From Haemophilus pittmaniae (GTDB lineage Bacteria; Pseudomonadota; Gammaproteobacteria; Enterobacterales; Pasteurellaceae): a stretch of 64,000 nucleotides of DNA. A program made the position numbers and the translations under genes. The stretch lies in contig NZ_LT906463.1 of assembly GCF_900186995.1 (NCBI RefSeq), positions 1,364,001-1,428,000 of the forward strand, written 5' to 3'. Below, piece after piece: positions 47,687 to 58,193 of this stretch. A model generated the notes under the pieces. The model had not been told where the DNA came from. It worked only from the letters and a program-made list of their open reading frames with translations, and ran no database searches. Position 1 is the first letter of the stretch; each line of letters starts with the position of its first letter.

Positions 47687-48721
47687 TTATTCTTTTATAT
47701 GCATTTTAGTTACCCAATTTTCAATTAAGCGCTTACCTTCATCAGCTTGGCCGAAGCGGATAAAATCAATATTAATCAATTTTAATTGGCTTGCCGGTGT
47801 AAACCCTGGAGCCGCTGAGGCGTTGATATTAGTCGGCAGCTGATAGGCCTCTGCCTCGCGCCAGGCCAGTTCCTGCGCTTCTTTGGAGAGTGCAAAATCG
47901 ATAAAGGCCTTGGCATTTTCCAAGTTACGTGCCCCTTTGATAATACTGGTTGCGCCTAGGGCATAACCAACACCTTCGCAAGGTTCAATGCCTTCCACCG
48001 GAGCGCCCTGGCTTTTTTCCTTGGCATAATTCAGCATAAAGCCGATGTCGATTGCCACATCACCACTGGCTAAGGCACTGGTTGCTAAGCCACTTTTAGT
48101 GTATTGCAGGATATTGTTATCCAGTGCTTGCAAGTAGGCATCAGTTTTACTTTCACCCCAAAGGGAAATAAGCGTGCTGAGAATGGAATATCCGGTGCCG
48201 GAAACCCGTGGATCGGCATATTGAATGAGGCCTTTAAATTCGGGCTTGGTTAAATCGGCAAAACATTTTGGTGGGGCAATGCCAAGCTCAGCCAATTTTT
48301 TGGTGTTAATACCAAAACCGACTTCCATTAAATAAATAATCGATGTGAATTCACCGCGTTTGCGCATTAGTTGATTAAATTGCGGCAAAATTTCCTGCTG
48401 CTTAGGGGATCGATAAGCAGCTAATAGTCCTAGCTCGGCTGCCTGTAAATGGGGCTCGATAGTTCCGCCATACCACACATCCGCTTGTGGATTATCCTTT
48501 TCCGCTTTCAATTTTCCTAATACAGCACCACTACTTAAGCGCACAAATTGAGCCTGTACATTATATTGTTGGGAAAATTGCTGGGTAACCTTTTCACAGG
48601 CAGTATTTTGCATACTGCAATACACCGTTAATTTCCCTTCAGCTACACTTTCTAGCGCACTAGTGAGGCCGAATAGAGCAAGTAAGGTGGAACGGAGAGA
48701 AAGGGAACGAAAATGAATCAA
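47687..48721 (-). CDS. ABC transporter periplasmic binding protein, AfuA/FbpA-like
   Basis: About 344 residues of the class II iron-type binding fold. A signal peptide (SLRSTLLALFGLTSALESVAE region) precedes EGKLTVYCSMQNTACEKV. Conserved parts include ADVWYGGTIEPHLQAAE and the late segment NAKAFIDFALSKEAQELA. The best start is TTG at 48719-48721, which has AAGGAG six bases upstream; the longer ATG frame would add 38 residues before the signal peptide. AfuA relatives bind ferric iron or hexose phosphates. No permease or ATPase gene is adjacent, so it is an orphan. Confidence 0.82.
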   Translation of the reverse strand: MIHFRSLSLRSTLLALFGLTSALESVAEGKLTVYCSMQNTACEKVTQQFSQQYNVQAQFVRLSSGAVLGKLKAEKDNPQADVWYGGTIEPHLQAAELGLLAAYRSPKQQEILPQFNQLMRKRGEFTSIIYLMEVGFGINTKKLAELGIAPPKCFADLTKPEFKGLIQYADPRVSGTGYSILSTLISLWGESKTDAYLQALDNNILQYTKSGLATSALASGDVAIDIGFMLNYAKEKSQGAPVEGIEPCEGVGYALGATSIIKGARNLENAKAFIDFALSKEAQELAWREAEAYQLPTNINASAAPGFTPASQLKLINIDFIRFGQADEGKRLIENWVTKMHIKE

Positions 48722-48825
48722 AGCAGACTCCTTCAAGGGCAAAAATGCACGCAGTATAGGCAGTTGCAAGATCCTTGTAAATTGTAATTGTGACCAATTG
48801 TCTTCAAATGGGCAAAAAATCGCCG

Positions 48826-48873
48826 TTGTTTTCAAAGCGGAATTTCTCTATAATTCCCTGTAAATTTAAACAG
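48826..48873 (+). promoter_or_regulatory. uvrD promoter with LexA box
   Basis: TTGTTT (48826-48831), a 17-base spacer and TATAAT (48849-48854) are followed by CTGTAAATTTAAACAG at 48858-48873, a CTG-N10-CAG LexA operator covering the expected transcription start. Confidence 0.87.
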
Positions 48874-48888
48874 ATAAATAAACGTAAA

Positions 48889-51069
48889 ATGACGGATTTT
48901 TCACAATTACTTGATGGTTTAAACGATAAGCAACGGGAAGCGGTAGCCGCCCCTTTAGGCAATTATTTAGTTCTGGCTGGCGCGGGGAGTGGTAAAACCC
49001 GGGTATTAACCCATCGTATTGCTTGGCTGATTGCAGTAGAGAATATTCCGGAAGGCGCCATTATGGCCGTGACTTTTACCAACAAAGCCGCAGCAGAAAT
49101 GAAACAGCGGATCCAAACCACATTGGCCGAGTATTCTCAACAGGGATTATTTGGCATGTGGATCGGGACTTTTCACAGTATTGCCCATCGTTTATTACGT
49201 GCGCATCATGCAGATGTTAATTTGCCGCAGGATTTCCAGATTTTAGATTCTGAAGATCAATTACGTTTACTGAAACGTCTTTTGAAATTACATAATTATG
49301 ATGAAAAAGCCTTTCCGCCAAAACAGGCCTGCTGGTATATCAATAATAAAAAAGATGAGGGCTTACGGCCTTCGGATATTGACGCCCATCAGGATAAACA
49401 AGAGCGGGAATGGATTCGGATTTATCAAATTTATCAAGACACCTGCGATCGTGCCGGTTTGGTGGATTTTGCCGAGTTACTGTTGCGTGCCTATGAGTTA
49501 TTTGCCAAGAAGCCTTTAATTTTAGAGCGCTATCAACAACGTTTTCAGCACATATTGGTGGATGAGTTTCAGGATACCAATAATATTCAATATGCTTGGA
49601 TTAAAATTTTAGCCGGCCAAACAGGGCGGGTAATGATTGTGGGGGATGACGATCAATCGATTTATGGTTGGCGTGGGGCGCAGGTGGAAAATATCCAGCG
49701 TTTTCTGAAGGATTTCAAAGCGGAAACAATTCGCTTAGAACAAAATTATCGTTCTACCGGCAATATTTTAAAAAGTGCTAATGAATTGATTGCCAATAAT
49801 AGTGATCGGCTTGGTAAAAATTTGTGGACAGAGGGACAAGAGGGCGAAAAAGTCGGAATCTATGCAGCGTTTAATGAATTGGACGAGGCTAAATTTGTGG
49901 CTTCGCAAATTGAAAGCTGGTTAGCAGAGGGCGGTAAACTCAATGATTGCGCTATTTTGTATCGTAGCAACAGCCAGTCACGGGTTATCGAAGAGGCTTT
50001 GATTCGCACTAATATTCCTTATCGGATTTATGGTGGTATGCGATTCTTTGAACGCCAGGAAATTAAGGATGCGTTAGCCTATTTACGACTGATTAATAAT
50101 CGTCAGGACGATGCGGCCTTTGAACGTGTAATTAATACACCGACCCGTGGGATTGGCGATAGAACCTTAGAGATTTTGCGCCATTTAACCCGCGAGCGCC
50201 AAGTGACTTTATGGCAGGCGGTGCAATTAGCTGTACAGGAAAATCAGCTGAATGGCCGAGCTGCCGGTGCGTTATTGCGTTTTCAAGAGTTAATTAATGC
50301 TTTGGCGGTAGATATTGAAGAGATGTCATTATTTGCCCAAACCGATTATGTGATTAAACATTCAGGTCTATACGATATGTACAAACAGGAAAAGGGCGAG
50401 AAAGGTGAAGTACGAATCGAAAACTTGGAAGAGTTAGTGACGGCAACCCGTGAGTTTGTTAAACCGGAAGAAGCTGAGGATATGAGTGATTTAACCGCGT
50501 TTTTAACCCATGCGTCCTTAGAGGCCGGTGAAGAACAAGCCTCTCCACATCAGGCTTGTGTGGAAATGATGACACTGCATTCTGCGAAAGGATTGGAATT
50601 TCCACGGGTATTTATGGTGGGAGTCGAAGAAGGATTATTTCCTAGTTTCCGTTCATTCGAGGAGCCGGGGCGCTTAGAGGAAGAGCGACGTTTGGCCTAT
50701 GTAGGAATTACTCGTGCGAAACAAAAACTAACGATTTGTTATGCAGAAAGTCGTCGATTATATGCTAAAGAAGAGCGCCATTTACCTTCCCGTTTTATTG
50801 GTGAGTTACCGCCAGAATGTGTTCAGGAGATTCGTTTACGCGGTACTGTAACCCGAGCGCTTAATCAAGCTAAAGTAGGTAGTTTGCCATCGGTGGATAC
50901 TGGTAGTGGTTGGAAACTGGGGCAAAAAGTCAAACATGAGAAATTTGGACTGGGAACAGTGATTAATGTGGAAGGAGTTGAAAACAATACCCGTCTGCAA
51001 ATTGCCTTTCAGTCGCAAGGCATTAAGTGGTTGATTGCGCATTTGGCAAAATTGGAAAAAGTACGATAG
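48889..51069 (+). CDS. uvrD: DNA helicase II UvrD
   Basis: A 726-residue superfamily 1A 3'-5' helicase for mismatch and nucleotide excision repair. Motifs in order: Walker A LAGAGSGKTRVL, Ia FTNKAAAEM, II DEFQDTN, III DDQSIYGWRGA, IV QNYRSTGNIL, V HSAKGLEFPRVFMVG and VI RRLAYVGITRAK. The C-terminal Tudor-like end (GQKVKHEKFGLGTVINVEG) is present. ATG 48889 was chosen because it gives MTDFSQLLDGLNDKQ and follows the LexA-controlled promoter. It works with MutH, also in this window. Confidence 0.97.
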   Translation: MTDFSQLLDGLNDKQREAVAAPLGNYLVLAGAGSGKTRVLTHRIAWLIAVENIPEGAIMAVTFTNKAAAEMKQRIQTTLAEYSQQGLFGMWIGTFHSIAHRLLRAHHADVNLPQDFQILDSEDQLRLLKRLLKLHNYDEKAFPPKQACWYINNKKDEGLRPSDIDAHQDKQEREWIRIYQIYQDTCDRAGLVDFAELLLRAYELFAKKPLILERYQQRFQHILVDEFQDTNNIQYAWIKILAGQTGRVMIVGDDDQSIYGWRGAQVENIQRFLKDFKAETIRLEQNYRSTGNILKSANELIANNSDRLGKNLWTEGQEGEKVGIYAAFNELDEAKFVASQIESWLAEGGKLNDCAILYRSNSQSRVIEEALIRTNIPYRIYGGMRFFERQEIKDALAYLRLINNRQDDAAFERVINTPTRGIGDRTLEILRHLTRERQVTLWQAVQLAVQENQLNGRAAGALLRFQELINALAVDIEEMSLFAQTDYVIKHSGLYDMYKQEKGEKGEVRIENLEELVTATREFVKPEEAEDMSDLTAFLTHASLEAGEEQASPHQACVEMMTLHSAKGLEFPRVFMVGVEEGLFPSFRSFEEPGRLEEERRLAYVGITRAKQKLTICYAESRRLYAKEERHLPSRFIGELPPECVQEIRLRGTVTRALNQAKVGSLPSVDTGSGWKLGQKVKHEKFGLGTVINVEGVENNTRLQIAFQSQGIKWLIAHLAKLEKVR

Positions 51070-51097
51070 AATCGGGACGATTCGTAAATTTGCACAG

Positions 51098-51158
51098 AAG
51101 TGCGGTGATTGTTGATTTCAGGTCATATTGCGTTTTCAAACAATCTACCGCATTTTTT
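51098..51158 (+). terminator. imperfect uptake-sequence hairpin between uvrD and dppB
   Basis: AAGTGCGGTGATTGTT and AACAATCTACCGCATT pair with two flaws around a loop of about 25 bases, then T residues. The right uptake copy is decayed. It may separate uvrD from dppB. Confidence 0.6.
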
Positions 51159-51173
51159 CATTTTGGTAACCGT

Positions 51174-52175
51174 ATGTTTAAATTTATCTTCAAACGCATT
51201 TTTATGGTGCTTCCCACCTTTATTGCGATTACCTTTGTTACCTTTGCATTGGTTCATTTGATCCCGGGCGATCCGGTAGAAATTATGATGGGCGAACGAG
51301 GTTTAACGCCGGAAGTTCATCAACAACTAATGCACCAATTAGGGTTGGATCTGCCACTTTATCAACAATATTTCAACTATATTGGCAATGTTCTGCAAGG
51401 CAATTTCGGTGAATCCTTCCGAACCCATCAACCGGTAATGAAAGAATTTTTTACACTATTCCCTGCAACCATGGAATTGGCGTTCTTTGCTTTGTTTTGG
51501 TCATTATTGGGGGGAATTATTCTAGGAACTATTGCCGCAGTGAAAAAAGATACTTGGATTTCCCATACGGTGACCGCGCTTTCCTTAACCGGGTATTCAA
51601 TGCCAATTTTCTGGTGGGGATTGATTTTAGTTCTCTATGTTTCCGGCCCACTAGGTTTGCCTCCGGACGGACGTTTATCCAGTGACTTTTGGATTGATAC
51701 GCCGACCGGATTTATGCTTATTGACACATTGCTTTCTGGTCAGCCGGGAGCCTTTGTTGATGCACTGAAATCCTTGATTTTACCTTCTATTGTATTAGGC
51801 ACCATTCCTTTAGCGGTGGTGACCCGCATGACCCGTTCGGCAATGTTGGAGGTGCTGGGCGAGGATTATATTCGTACAGCCAAGGCGAAGGGATTAGGTT
51901 ATTGGCGAGTCATTATTGTACATGCCTTGCGTAATGCATTGATTCCGGTGGTGACGGTGGTGGGATTAATTGTCGGCCAATTATTATCCGGTGCAGTATT
52001 GACTGAAACTATCTTTTCTTGGCCTGGAATCGGTAAATGGATTATCGATGCGATAACCAACCGTGATTATCCAGTTTTACAGGGTTCAGTGTTGATTATT
52101 GCGACCATTATCATCACAGTTAATTTAACCATTGATCTTTTATACGGTGCGCTTAATCCGCGTATTCGCCACTAG
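51174..52175 (+). CDS. dppB: dipeptide/heme ABC transporter permease DppB
   Basis: A 333-residue inner-membrane permease of the peptide/nickel family with about six helices. The N-terminus FIFKRIFMVLPTFIAITFV and ALVHLIPGDPVEIMMGERG are typical, and the EAA loop is near TRSAMLEVLGEDYIRTAKAKG. ATG 51174 was chosen; the longer frame overlaps uvrD. It is the first gene of dppBCDF. dppA is absent here. Confidence 0.94.
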   Translation: MFKFIFKRIFMVLPTFIAITFVTFALVHLIPGDPVEIMMGERGLTPEVHQQLMHQLGLDLPLYQQYFNYIGNVLQGNFGESFRTHQPVMKEFFTLFPATMELAFFALFWSLLGGIILGTIAAVKKDTWISHTVTALSLTGYSMPIFWWGLILVLYVSGPLGLPPDGRLSSDFWIDTPTGFMLIDTLLSGQPGAFVDALKSLILPSIVLGTIPLAVVTRMTRSAMLEVLGEDYIRTAKAKGLGYWRVIIVHALRNALIPVVTVVGLIVGQLLSGAVLTETIFSWPGIGKWIIDAITNRDYPVLQGSVLIIATIIITVNLTIDLLYGALNPRIRH

Positions 52176-52187
52176 CGGAGATATTGA

Positions 52188-53072
52188 ATGACGAAAAATC
52201 TTGATATTCAGCCAAGTTCTCCGTTACAGGAGTTTTGGTTTTATTTTAAACAAAATCGCAGCGCAGTTATCGGCCTAGGATTTATTTTCCTCGTGCTGTT
52301 AATTAGTGTATTTGCCCCTTGGATTGCGCCTTTTGATCCTACTGAACAAAATCGTGCGGCCTTATTGTTACCGCCAGCTTGGTATGAGGGTGGCAATTCC
52401 GCTTATTTATTGGGAACCGATGATATTGGACGAGATATCTTGTCGCGAATTATTTATGGTACCCGCATTTCCGTGTTTGCCGGTTTTATTATCGTATTGT
52501 TGTCCTGCATTTTAGGAACCAGCTTGGGATTATTATCGGGTTTTTACGGCGGAGCATTAGATACATTAGTCATGCGCTGTATTGATATTATGCTGGCGAT
52601 TCCTAATTTATTGCTGACTATTGTGGTGGTATCTATTTTGGAGCCCTCGCTAACTAATGCAACCTTAGCTATTGCGGTGGTTTCAATCCCAAGTTATGTG
52701 CGGCTAACCCGAGCAGCAGTACTCAATGAGAAAAATCGAGATTATGTGACCGCTTCCAAGGTGGTCGGTGCCGGTGTTTTACGCTTAATGTTTGTGGTGA
52801 TTTTACCCAATTGTTTGGCTCCGTTGATTGTGCAAATGACGATGGGGATTTCCAATGCAATTTTGGAATTGGCTACCCTAGGATTCTTAGGGATTGGCGC
52901 TAAACCACCGACACCGGAATTAGGCACCATGCTTTCCGAATCCCGTAGTTTTATGCAGGCAGCGAACTGGTTGGTTACCATTCCGGGATTAGTGATTTTA
53001 TCCCTGGTATTAGCCTTTAACTTAATGGGCGACGGTTTACGCGATGCCCTCGATCCAAAACTAAAACAGTAG
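52188..53072 (+). CDS. dppC: dipeptide/heme ABC transporter permease DppC
   Basis: A 294-residue permease partner of DppB. The N-terminal helix is followed by the [20 protein letters not shown] motif of the DppC/OppC family, then the EAA loop ([20 protein letters not shown]) and [20 protein letters not shown]. It lies 12 bases after dppB. In Haemophilus the Dpp channel also takes up heme when paired with a heme-binding lipoprotein. Confidence 0.95.
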   Translation: MTKNLDIQPSSPLQEFWFYFKQNRSAVIGLGFIFLVLLISVFAPWIAPFDPTEQNRAALLLPPAWYEGGNSAYLLGTDDIGRDILSRIIYGTRISVFAGFIIVLLSCILGTSLGLLSGFYGGALDTLVMRCIDIMLAIPNLLLTIVVVSILEPSLTNATLAIAVVSIPSYVRLTRAAVLNEKNRDYVTASKVVGAGVLRLMFVVILPNCLAPLIVQMTMGISNAILELATLGFLGIGAKPPTPELGTMLSESRSFMQAANWLVTIPGLVILSLVLAFNLMGDGLRDALDPKLKQ

Positions 53073-53080
53073 GAGCGACA

Positions 53081-54064
53081 ATGGCATTATTGACAGTAGA
53101 TAAGCTTTCGGTCTCCTTTGGTAGTGGGCAAGCCCCTTTCCGTGCAGTAGATCGCATCAGTTATAGTATTGAGCAAGGAGAGGTTTTAGGCATCGTTGGC
53201 GAGTCCGGTTCGGGCAAATCGGTCAGCTCATTGGCCATTATGGGATTAATTGATTTTCCCGGTCGTGTTGAAGCCGATGGGTTATCCTTTGAAAATAAGG
53301 ATTTATTAACCCTTGATGAAAAACAAAAACGTCAACTGATTGGCGCCGATATGGCGATGATTTTCCAAGATCCTATGACCAGCCTTAATCCGGCGTATAC
53401 GGTCGGTTTTCAAATTATGGAAGCGCTTAAAGCCCATCAAGGCGGTAGTCGTAAAGCTCGTCGTGAACGCGCCTTGGAATTGTTACGCCAAGTCGGAATC
53501 CCCGATCCAGAATCCCGTATCGATGTGTATCCGCACCAATTATCGGGAGGAATGAGTCAACGGGTGATGATTGCTATGGCAATTGCCTGTCGCCCCCGTT
53601 TATTGATTGCCGATGAACCAACAACCGCATTAGATGTAACAATTCAGGCACAAATCATGGATTTATTGCTGGAATTACAGCAAAAAGAGGGTATGTCGCT
53701 GATTTTGATTACCCATGATTTGGCCCTGGTAGCTCAAGCTGCACAGCGCATTATTGTGATGTATGCGGGGCAAATTGTTGAGGAAGGTAAAGCCGACGAT
53801 ATTTTCCGGACCCCACGCCATCCTTACACGCAGGCATTATTACGCGCGTTACCTGAATTTGCCGAAGGTAAATCGCGCTTAGCTTCGCTACCCGGCGTTG
53901 TTCCTGGTAAATATGATCGTCCACAAGGTTGTTTGCTCAATCCACGTTGTCCTTATGCGACTGACTTATGTCGTAATCAAGAGCCGGAGATGAAGACAAT
54001 CAATGGTTGTCGGGTGAAATGCCATACACCGTTAAATGATTTAGGAGAGCCTAACCATGTCTGA
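53081..54064 (+). CDS. dppD: dipeptide ABC transporter ATPase DppD
   Basis: A 327-residue ATPase with Walker [13 protein letters not shown]-loop QDPMTSLNP, signature [16 protein letters not shown] and Walker [15 protein letters not shown]-terminal oligopeptide-transport domain with cysteines ([14 protein letters not shown]) follows, which in relatives can hold an Fe-S cluster. It overlaps dppF by eight bases. Confidence 0.96.
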   Translation: MALLTVDKLSVSFGSGQAPFRAVDRISYSIEQGEVLGIVGESGSGKSVSSLAIMGLIDFPGRVEADGLSFENKDLLTLDEKQKRQLIGADMAMIFQDPMTSLNPAYTVGFQIMEALKAHQGGSRKARRERALELLRQVGIPDPESRIDVYPHQLSGGMSQRVMIAMAIACRPRLLIADEPTTALDVTIQAQIMDLLLELQQKEGMSLILITHDLALVAQAAQRIIVMYAGQIVEEGKADDIFRTPRHPYTQALLRALPEFAEGKSRLASLPGVVPGKYDRPQGCLLNPRCPYATDLCRNQEPEMKTINGCRVKCHTPLNDLGEPNHV

Positions 54065-55055
54065 GACGAAAAAGAATCCGCCGCTACTGGAAGGCATTAA
54101 CTTAAAAAAATATTATCCGGTAAAAAAAGGGTTATTTGCCAAGACTCGCCAGGTGAAGGCCTTAGATGGTGTTTCTTTCCGTTTGCAACGAGGCAAAACC
54201 TTAGCCGTTGTTGGGGAGTCGGGCTGCGGTAAATCTACGTTGGGTCGTTTGCTCACTATGATTGAGCAACCAACCGATGGCGAACTATATTACAACGGCG
54301 ATAATTTTTTAGTGGATGATAAGGCGGTACGGAGTTTACGTCGGCAAAAAATCCAAATCGTGTTTCAAAATCCCTATGCTTCTTTAAATCCACGTAAAAA
54401 AATCGGCACAATTTTAGAAGAGCCCTTGCTGATTAATCGCAAACTGTCTGCTGCCGAGCGTAAACAAAAAGTCTTATCAATGATGGCGAAGGTAGGATTA
54501 CGCGAGGAATTTTATGATCGTTATCCGCATATGTTCTCCGGTGGTCAACGACAGCGTATCGCGATTGCCCGAGGACTGATGCTAGAACCCGATATCGTAG
54601 TAGCCGATGAGCCGGTATCCGCTTTGGATGTATCGGTTCGCGCGCAGGTGTTGAATCTGATGATGGATTTGCAGGATGAATTAGGCTTGTCCTATGTGTT
54701 TATTTCCCATGATTTGTCGGTGGTTCGTCATATTGCTGATGAGGTGATGGTGATGTATTTGGGACGTGTTGTGGAAATGGGCAGCCAGCAGCAAATTTTT
54801 AATTCACCATGCCATCCTTATACTCAGGCTCTACTTTCGGCAACACCACGTTTGTCCTCACAAGGGCAGGGGGAACGGATCAAACTGACCGGTGAATTAC
54901 CGAGTCCGATTAATCCACCGCTTGGTTGTGCCTTTAATCCCCGTTGTTGGAAAGCGACCGAGCGCTGCCGTCGAGAACAGCCACACTTAGAAGATTATCG
55001 TAACGGCCATTTAATTGCTTGTTTCCACCCCGATGAAATAAAAGATGGAGAGTAA
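54057..55055 (+). CDS. dppF: dipeptide ABC transporter ATPase DppF
   Basis: A 332-residue ATPase with Walker [13 protein letters not shown]-loop [10 protein letters not shown], signature [15 protein letters not shown] and Walker [13 protein letters not shown], plus the C-terminal OligoHPY segment ([13 protein letters not shown]). It pairs with DppD. The stop codon TAA leads straight into repeat copy 11a (TAAACGCCCC). Confidence 0.96.
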   Translation: MSETKKNPPLLEGINLKKYYPVKKGLFAKTRQVKALDGVSFRLQRGKTLAVVGESGCGKSTLGRLLTMIEQPTDGELYYNGDNFLVDDKAVRSLRRQKIQIVFQNPYASLNPRKKIGTILEEPLLINRKLSAAERKQKVLSMMAKVGLREEFYDRYPHMFSGGQRQRIAIARGLMLEPDIVVADEPVSALDVSVRAQVLNLMMDLQDELGLSYVFISHDLSVVRHIADEVMVMYLGRVVEMGSQQQIFNSPCHPYTQALLSATPRLSSQGQGERIKLTGELPSPINPPLGCAFNPRCWKATERCRREQPHLEDYRNGHLIACFHPDEIKDGE

Positions 55056-55126
55056 ACGCCCCCTAGGTTTTAAACGTTTTGCTTAAAATTAACGCTAACT
55101 TATTGATTTTATTAGAGATGGTTTAA
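55053..55126 (-). repeat. dispersed 3' stem-loop element, copy 11a
   Basis: On the plus strand TAAACGCCCC starts at 55053, its first TAA being the dppF stop. The core TAACTTATTGATTTTATTA is at 55096-55114. The arms AATTAACGCTAA and TTAGAGATGGTT can pair with G-U pairs. Confidence 0.82.
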
Positions 55127-55143
55127 AAATGGGGTTTTCTGTT

Positions 55144-55217
55144 GAAACGCCCTTTGGGAAAAGCAAGTTTTCCTTGAAAACGATGCTAAGTTATTGATTT
55201 TATTAGTAATGGTTAGA
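55144..55217 (-). repeat. dispersed 3' stem-loop element, copy 11b (tandem)
   Basis: GAAACGCCC at 55144-55152 and the core TAAGTTATTGATTTTATTA at 55187-55205, exactly 91 bases after the core of 11a. The two copies have diverged, so the tandem is not a very recent duplication. Confidence 0.8.
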
Positions 55218-55222
55218 AAATA

Positions 55223-55251
55223 GAAAAGCCCCGCGTATTGCGGGGCTTTTA
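55223..55251 (-). terminator. terminator of lysS
   Basis: AAAAGCCCCGC and GCGGGGCTTTT form an 11-bp stem. On the minus strand CTATTTT follows. Confidence 0.9.
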
Positions 55252-55265
55252 TGTGCCTTAATGGC

Positions 55266-56774
55266 TTATTTTTGGCGCATTGCCGGGAATAGGATCACAT
55301 CGCGAATAGATGGTGCATTGGCATAAAGCATCGCCAAACGGTCAATTCCGAGACCTTCACCGGCAGTTGGCGGTAAACCGTGTTCAAGCGCGACCACGAA
55401 ATCTTCGTCTTTGAACATCGCTTCATCATCGCCGGCTTCTTTTGCAGCCACTTGTGCGTCGAAACGTTCGTTTTGATCTTCCGCATCATTTAATTCGGAG
55501 AAACCATTACCGATTTCACGACCACCAATAAAGAGCTCGAAACGGTCGGTGACTTCCGGATTCTCATCATTACGGCGTGCCAATGGAGAGATTTCCGCCG
55601 GATGAGCCATTAAGAAGGTCGGTTGAATTAAATGGTGTTCCGCGACCTCTTCAAAGATGGCGTTCACGATGGAGCCCAAGCCCCAAGATTTTTGCACTTC
55701 AATGCCAAGACGTTCGGCGGTGGCTTTGGCACGCTCAAAATCATACAGATCTTCTTTAACGATACCTTTTTCGGCACCGTATTTTAAGGTTGCATCATGT
55801 AGCGTGATACGTTCGAACGGCTTGCCGAAGTCAAATTCCAAATCACCGTATTTCACGATGGTTGTGCCTAGGATATCAAGCGCCAATTTGCGTAACAATT
55901 CTTCAGTGTTATCCATTAAATCGTGGTAGTCGGCATAGGCTTGGTAGTATTCCAACATGGTAAATTCCGGATTGTGGCGCACAGAGACACCTTCGTTACG
56001 GAAGTTACGGTTCAATTCGAATACGCGTTCAAAACCACCTACAACTAAACGTTTTAAGTAGAGCTCTGGGGCGATCCGTAAATACATATCAACGTCTAAG
56101 GCATTGTGATGAGTCACAAATGGACGTGCGGATGCGCCACCCGGGATCACTTGCAACATTGGTGTTTCTACTTCCATAAAGCCTTTGGAAAGGAAGTATT
56201 CACGAATACCGGCAACCACTTTGGAACGGATGATGAAGGTACGACGGGATTCTTCGTTAGCAATTAAATCCAAGTAACGTTGACGATAACGTACTTCTTG
56301 GTCGGTTAAACCATGGAATTTATCCGGTAACGGACGTAGAGCTTTGGTGAGCAATTGTACTTCGGTGGTTTTAACGGTGAGCTCGTTGGTTTTGGTTTTA
56401 AATAAAGTTCCTTTAACACCAACGATATCGCCTAGATCCCAAGAGCCGACATCATCCTTATAAACACCTTCCGGTAGATTGTCACGGGCTACATAAAGTT
56501 GAATTTTTCCGCTCATATCTTGGAGGGTAATAAAAGTTGCTTTGCCCATGGCACGACGGGTCATGATTCGACCGGCAATCGCCACTTCGATATTTTTTTC
56601 TTTTAGCGCTTCGCCATCTTCAGCTTCGTATTGATCATGCAGATCCTTGGCTAAGGCATCACGGCGGAATTGGTTGGGAAAGGCATTGCCTTTGGCACGT
56701 AATGCGGCGAGTTTTTCACGGCGCACTAACATTTCGCCATTGAGGTCGAGTTCTTTGCTTTCTTGTTGTGACAT
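55266..56774 (-). CDS. lysS: lysyl-tRNA synthetase (class II)
   Basis: A 502-residue class IIb synthetase. The N-terminal OB-fold anticodon domain ([19 protein letters not shown]) is followed by catalytic motif 1 ([10 protein letters not shown]), motif 2 ([20 protein letters not shown]) and motif 3 ([12 protein letters not shown]). Length fits E. coli LysS (505). It lies 60 bases after prfB on the same strand, the prfB-lysS operon order seen in E. coli. Confidence 0.97.
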   Translation of the reverse strand: MSQQESKELDLNGEMLVRREKLAALRAKGNAFPNQFRRDALAKDLHDQYEAEDGEALKEKNIEVAIAGRIMTRRAMGKATFITLQDMSGKIQLYVARDNLPEGVYKDDVGSWDLGDIVGVKGTLFKTKTNELTVKTTEVQLLTKALRPLPDKFHGLTDQEVRYRQRYLDLIANEESRRTFIIRSKVVAGIREYFLSKGFMEVETPMLQVIPGGASARPFVTHHNALDVDMYLRIAPELYLKRLVVGGFERVFELNRNFRNEGVSVRHNPEFTMLEYYQAYADYHDLMDNTEELLRKLALDILGTTIVKYGDLEFDFGKPFERITLHDATLKYGAEKGIVKEDLYDFERAKATAERLGIEVQKSWGLGSIVNAIFEEVAEHHLIQPTFLMAHPAEISPLARRNDENPEVTDRFELFIGGREIGNGFSELNDAEDQNERFDAQVAAKEAGDDEAMFKDEDFVVALEHGLPPTAGEGLGIDRLAMLYANAPSIRDVILFPAMRQK

Positions 56775-56834
56775 GTTTGTTACCTTTTATGCTTGTTAAA
56801 TGGAACGGACGACATTTTCGTCCGTAATAAATAA

Positions 56835-57933
56835 TTAAAGCCCGGCTTTGAGGCTGGCTTCGATAAAACGATCCAGATCACCGTCCAATACAGCTTGAGT
56901 ATTGCGATTTTCTACGCCGGTACGGAGATCCTTGATTCGCGCATCATCCAATACATAGGAGCGGATTTGACTGCCCCAACCAATATCGGATTTGTTATCT
57001 TCCATTGCCTGTTTATCGGCATTTTTCTTTTGTAGCTCAAGCTCATAGAGTTTGGCTTTAAGCTGTTTCATGGCTTGATCTTTATTTTTGTGTTGCGAAC
57101 GGTCGTTCTGACACTGCACCACAATGCCGCTCGGCATATGGGTAATGCGCACTGCACTTTCGGTTTTGTTAACGTGCTGACCGCCAGCCCCTGAGGCACG
57201 ATAAACGTCGATACGTAAATCAGCAGGATTGATTTCGATATCGATATCATCATCAATTTCAGGGTAAACGAAGGCCGCGGCAAAGGAGGTATGGCGACGA
57301 TTGTTGGAGTCGAATGGACTTTTACGTACTAAACGGTGAATGCCGGTTTCAGTGCGTAACCAACCGAAAGCATATTCGCCGCTGACACGAATTGTGGCTG
57401 ATTTTAAACCTGCAACATCGCCGTCGGATACTTCCATTAACTCAGTTTTAAAGCCTTTACTTTCCGCCCAGCGGAGATACATGCGTAATAGCATTTCGGT
57501 CCAGTCTTGCGCCTCGGTGCCACCGGAGCCGGCTTGTAAATCGACGTAGCAGTCGCAAGCATCGTGTTCACCGCTAAACATTCGGCGGAATTCTAATTTG
57601 CCAAGTTGTTGTTCTAATTCATCTAATTCTGCTACGGCCTCATTGAAGGTATCTTCATCTTCCGCTTCAACAGCAAGTTCGACTAGGCCTTCTACATCAT
57701 CTAGGCCTTGCTCTAAACTTTTAATAGTATTGACGACCTGTTCTAGGGAGACCCGTTCTTTCCCCAAAGCTTGGGCTTTTTCCGGTTCATTCCAGACATC
57801 GGGTTGTTCTAATTCGGCATTAACTTCTTCTAAGCGTTCCACTTTGCTATCGAAGTCAAAGATACCCCCGAAGCACATCAGTACGGGAGGCAAGATCGGA
57901 AATTTTGTTTTTTATTGGATTAATTTCAAACAT
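56835..57933 (-). CDS. prfB: peptide chain release factor 2, with programmed +1 frameshift
   Basis: RF2 ends translation at UAA and UGA. The real start is ATG at 57931-57933 ([19 protein letters not shown]). After 25 codons the frame meets UGA (57856-57858) in CTT-TGA-C, and a +1 shift continues as [10 protein letters not shown]. 25 plus 340 residues give 365, the standard RF2 length. The tripeptide SPF and the catalytic GGQ ([13 protein letters not shown]) are present. RF2 level therefore controls its own synthesis. It is co-oriented with lysS. Confidence 0.96.
57855..57870 (-). promoter_or_regulatory. prfB programmed frameshift site
   Basis: On the minus strand CGGGGGTATCTTTGAC contains the internal Shine-Dalgarno-like GGGGG, three bases later the slippery CTT, and the in-frame TGA with C following, as in E. 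coli prfB. Confidence 0.93.
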
Positions 57934-58193
57934 GATGGCTAAAGATGGTTAATGTGTTTAAAGACTAAATGAAGTGCGGGATTATAAGGGATTTTTTGCT
58001 AATTAGGTAGCCGATAGCGCAATAAAAAGCCTCTTCCTTGTTTATAAATCAGCTTTTTTAGGCATTCAAATCCAAGGTAATTATTTATTGTCGAGAATTT
58101 TCTTATTTCTCTGCGAGAGGGTTGGCAATTTTGCATAAATCATCAATTACTTTTATAATCCGCGCTTATTTTATAATTTAGGAACAATTCAGT

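Noticed and set aside
56835..57893. prfB start at 57893
   Set aside because: It lies in the post-shift frame and ignores the programmed frameshift. The true N-terminus begins at 57933 and gives exactly 365 residues.
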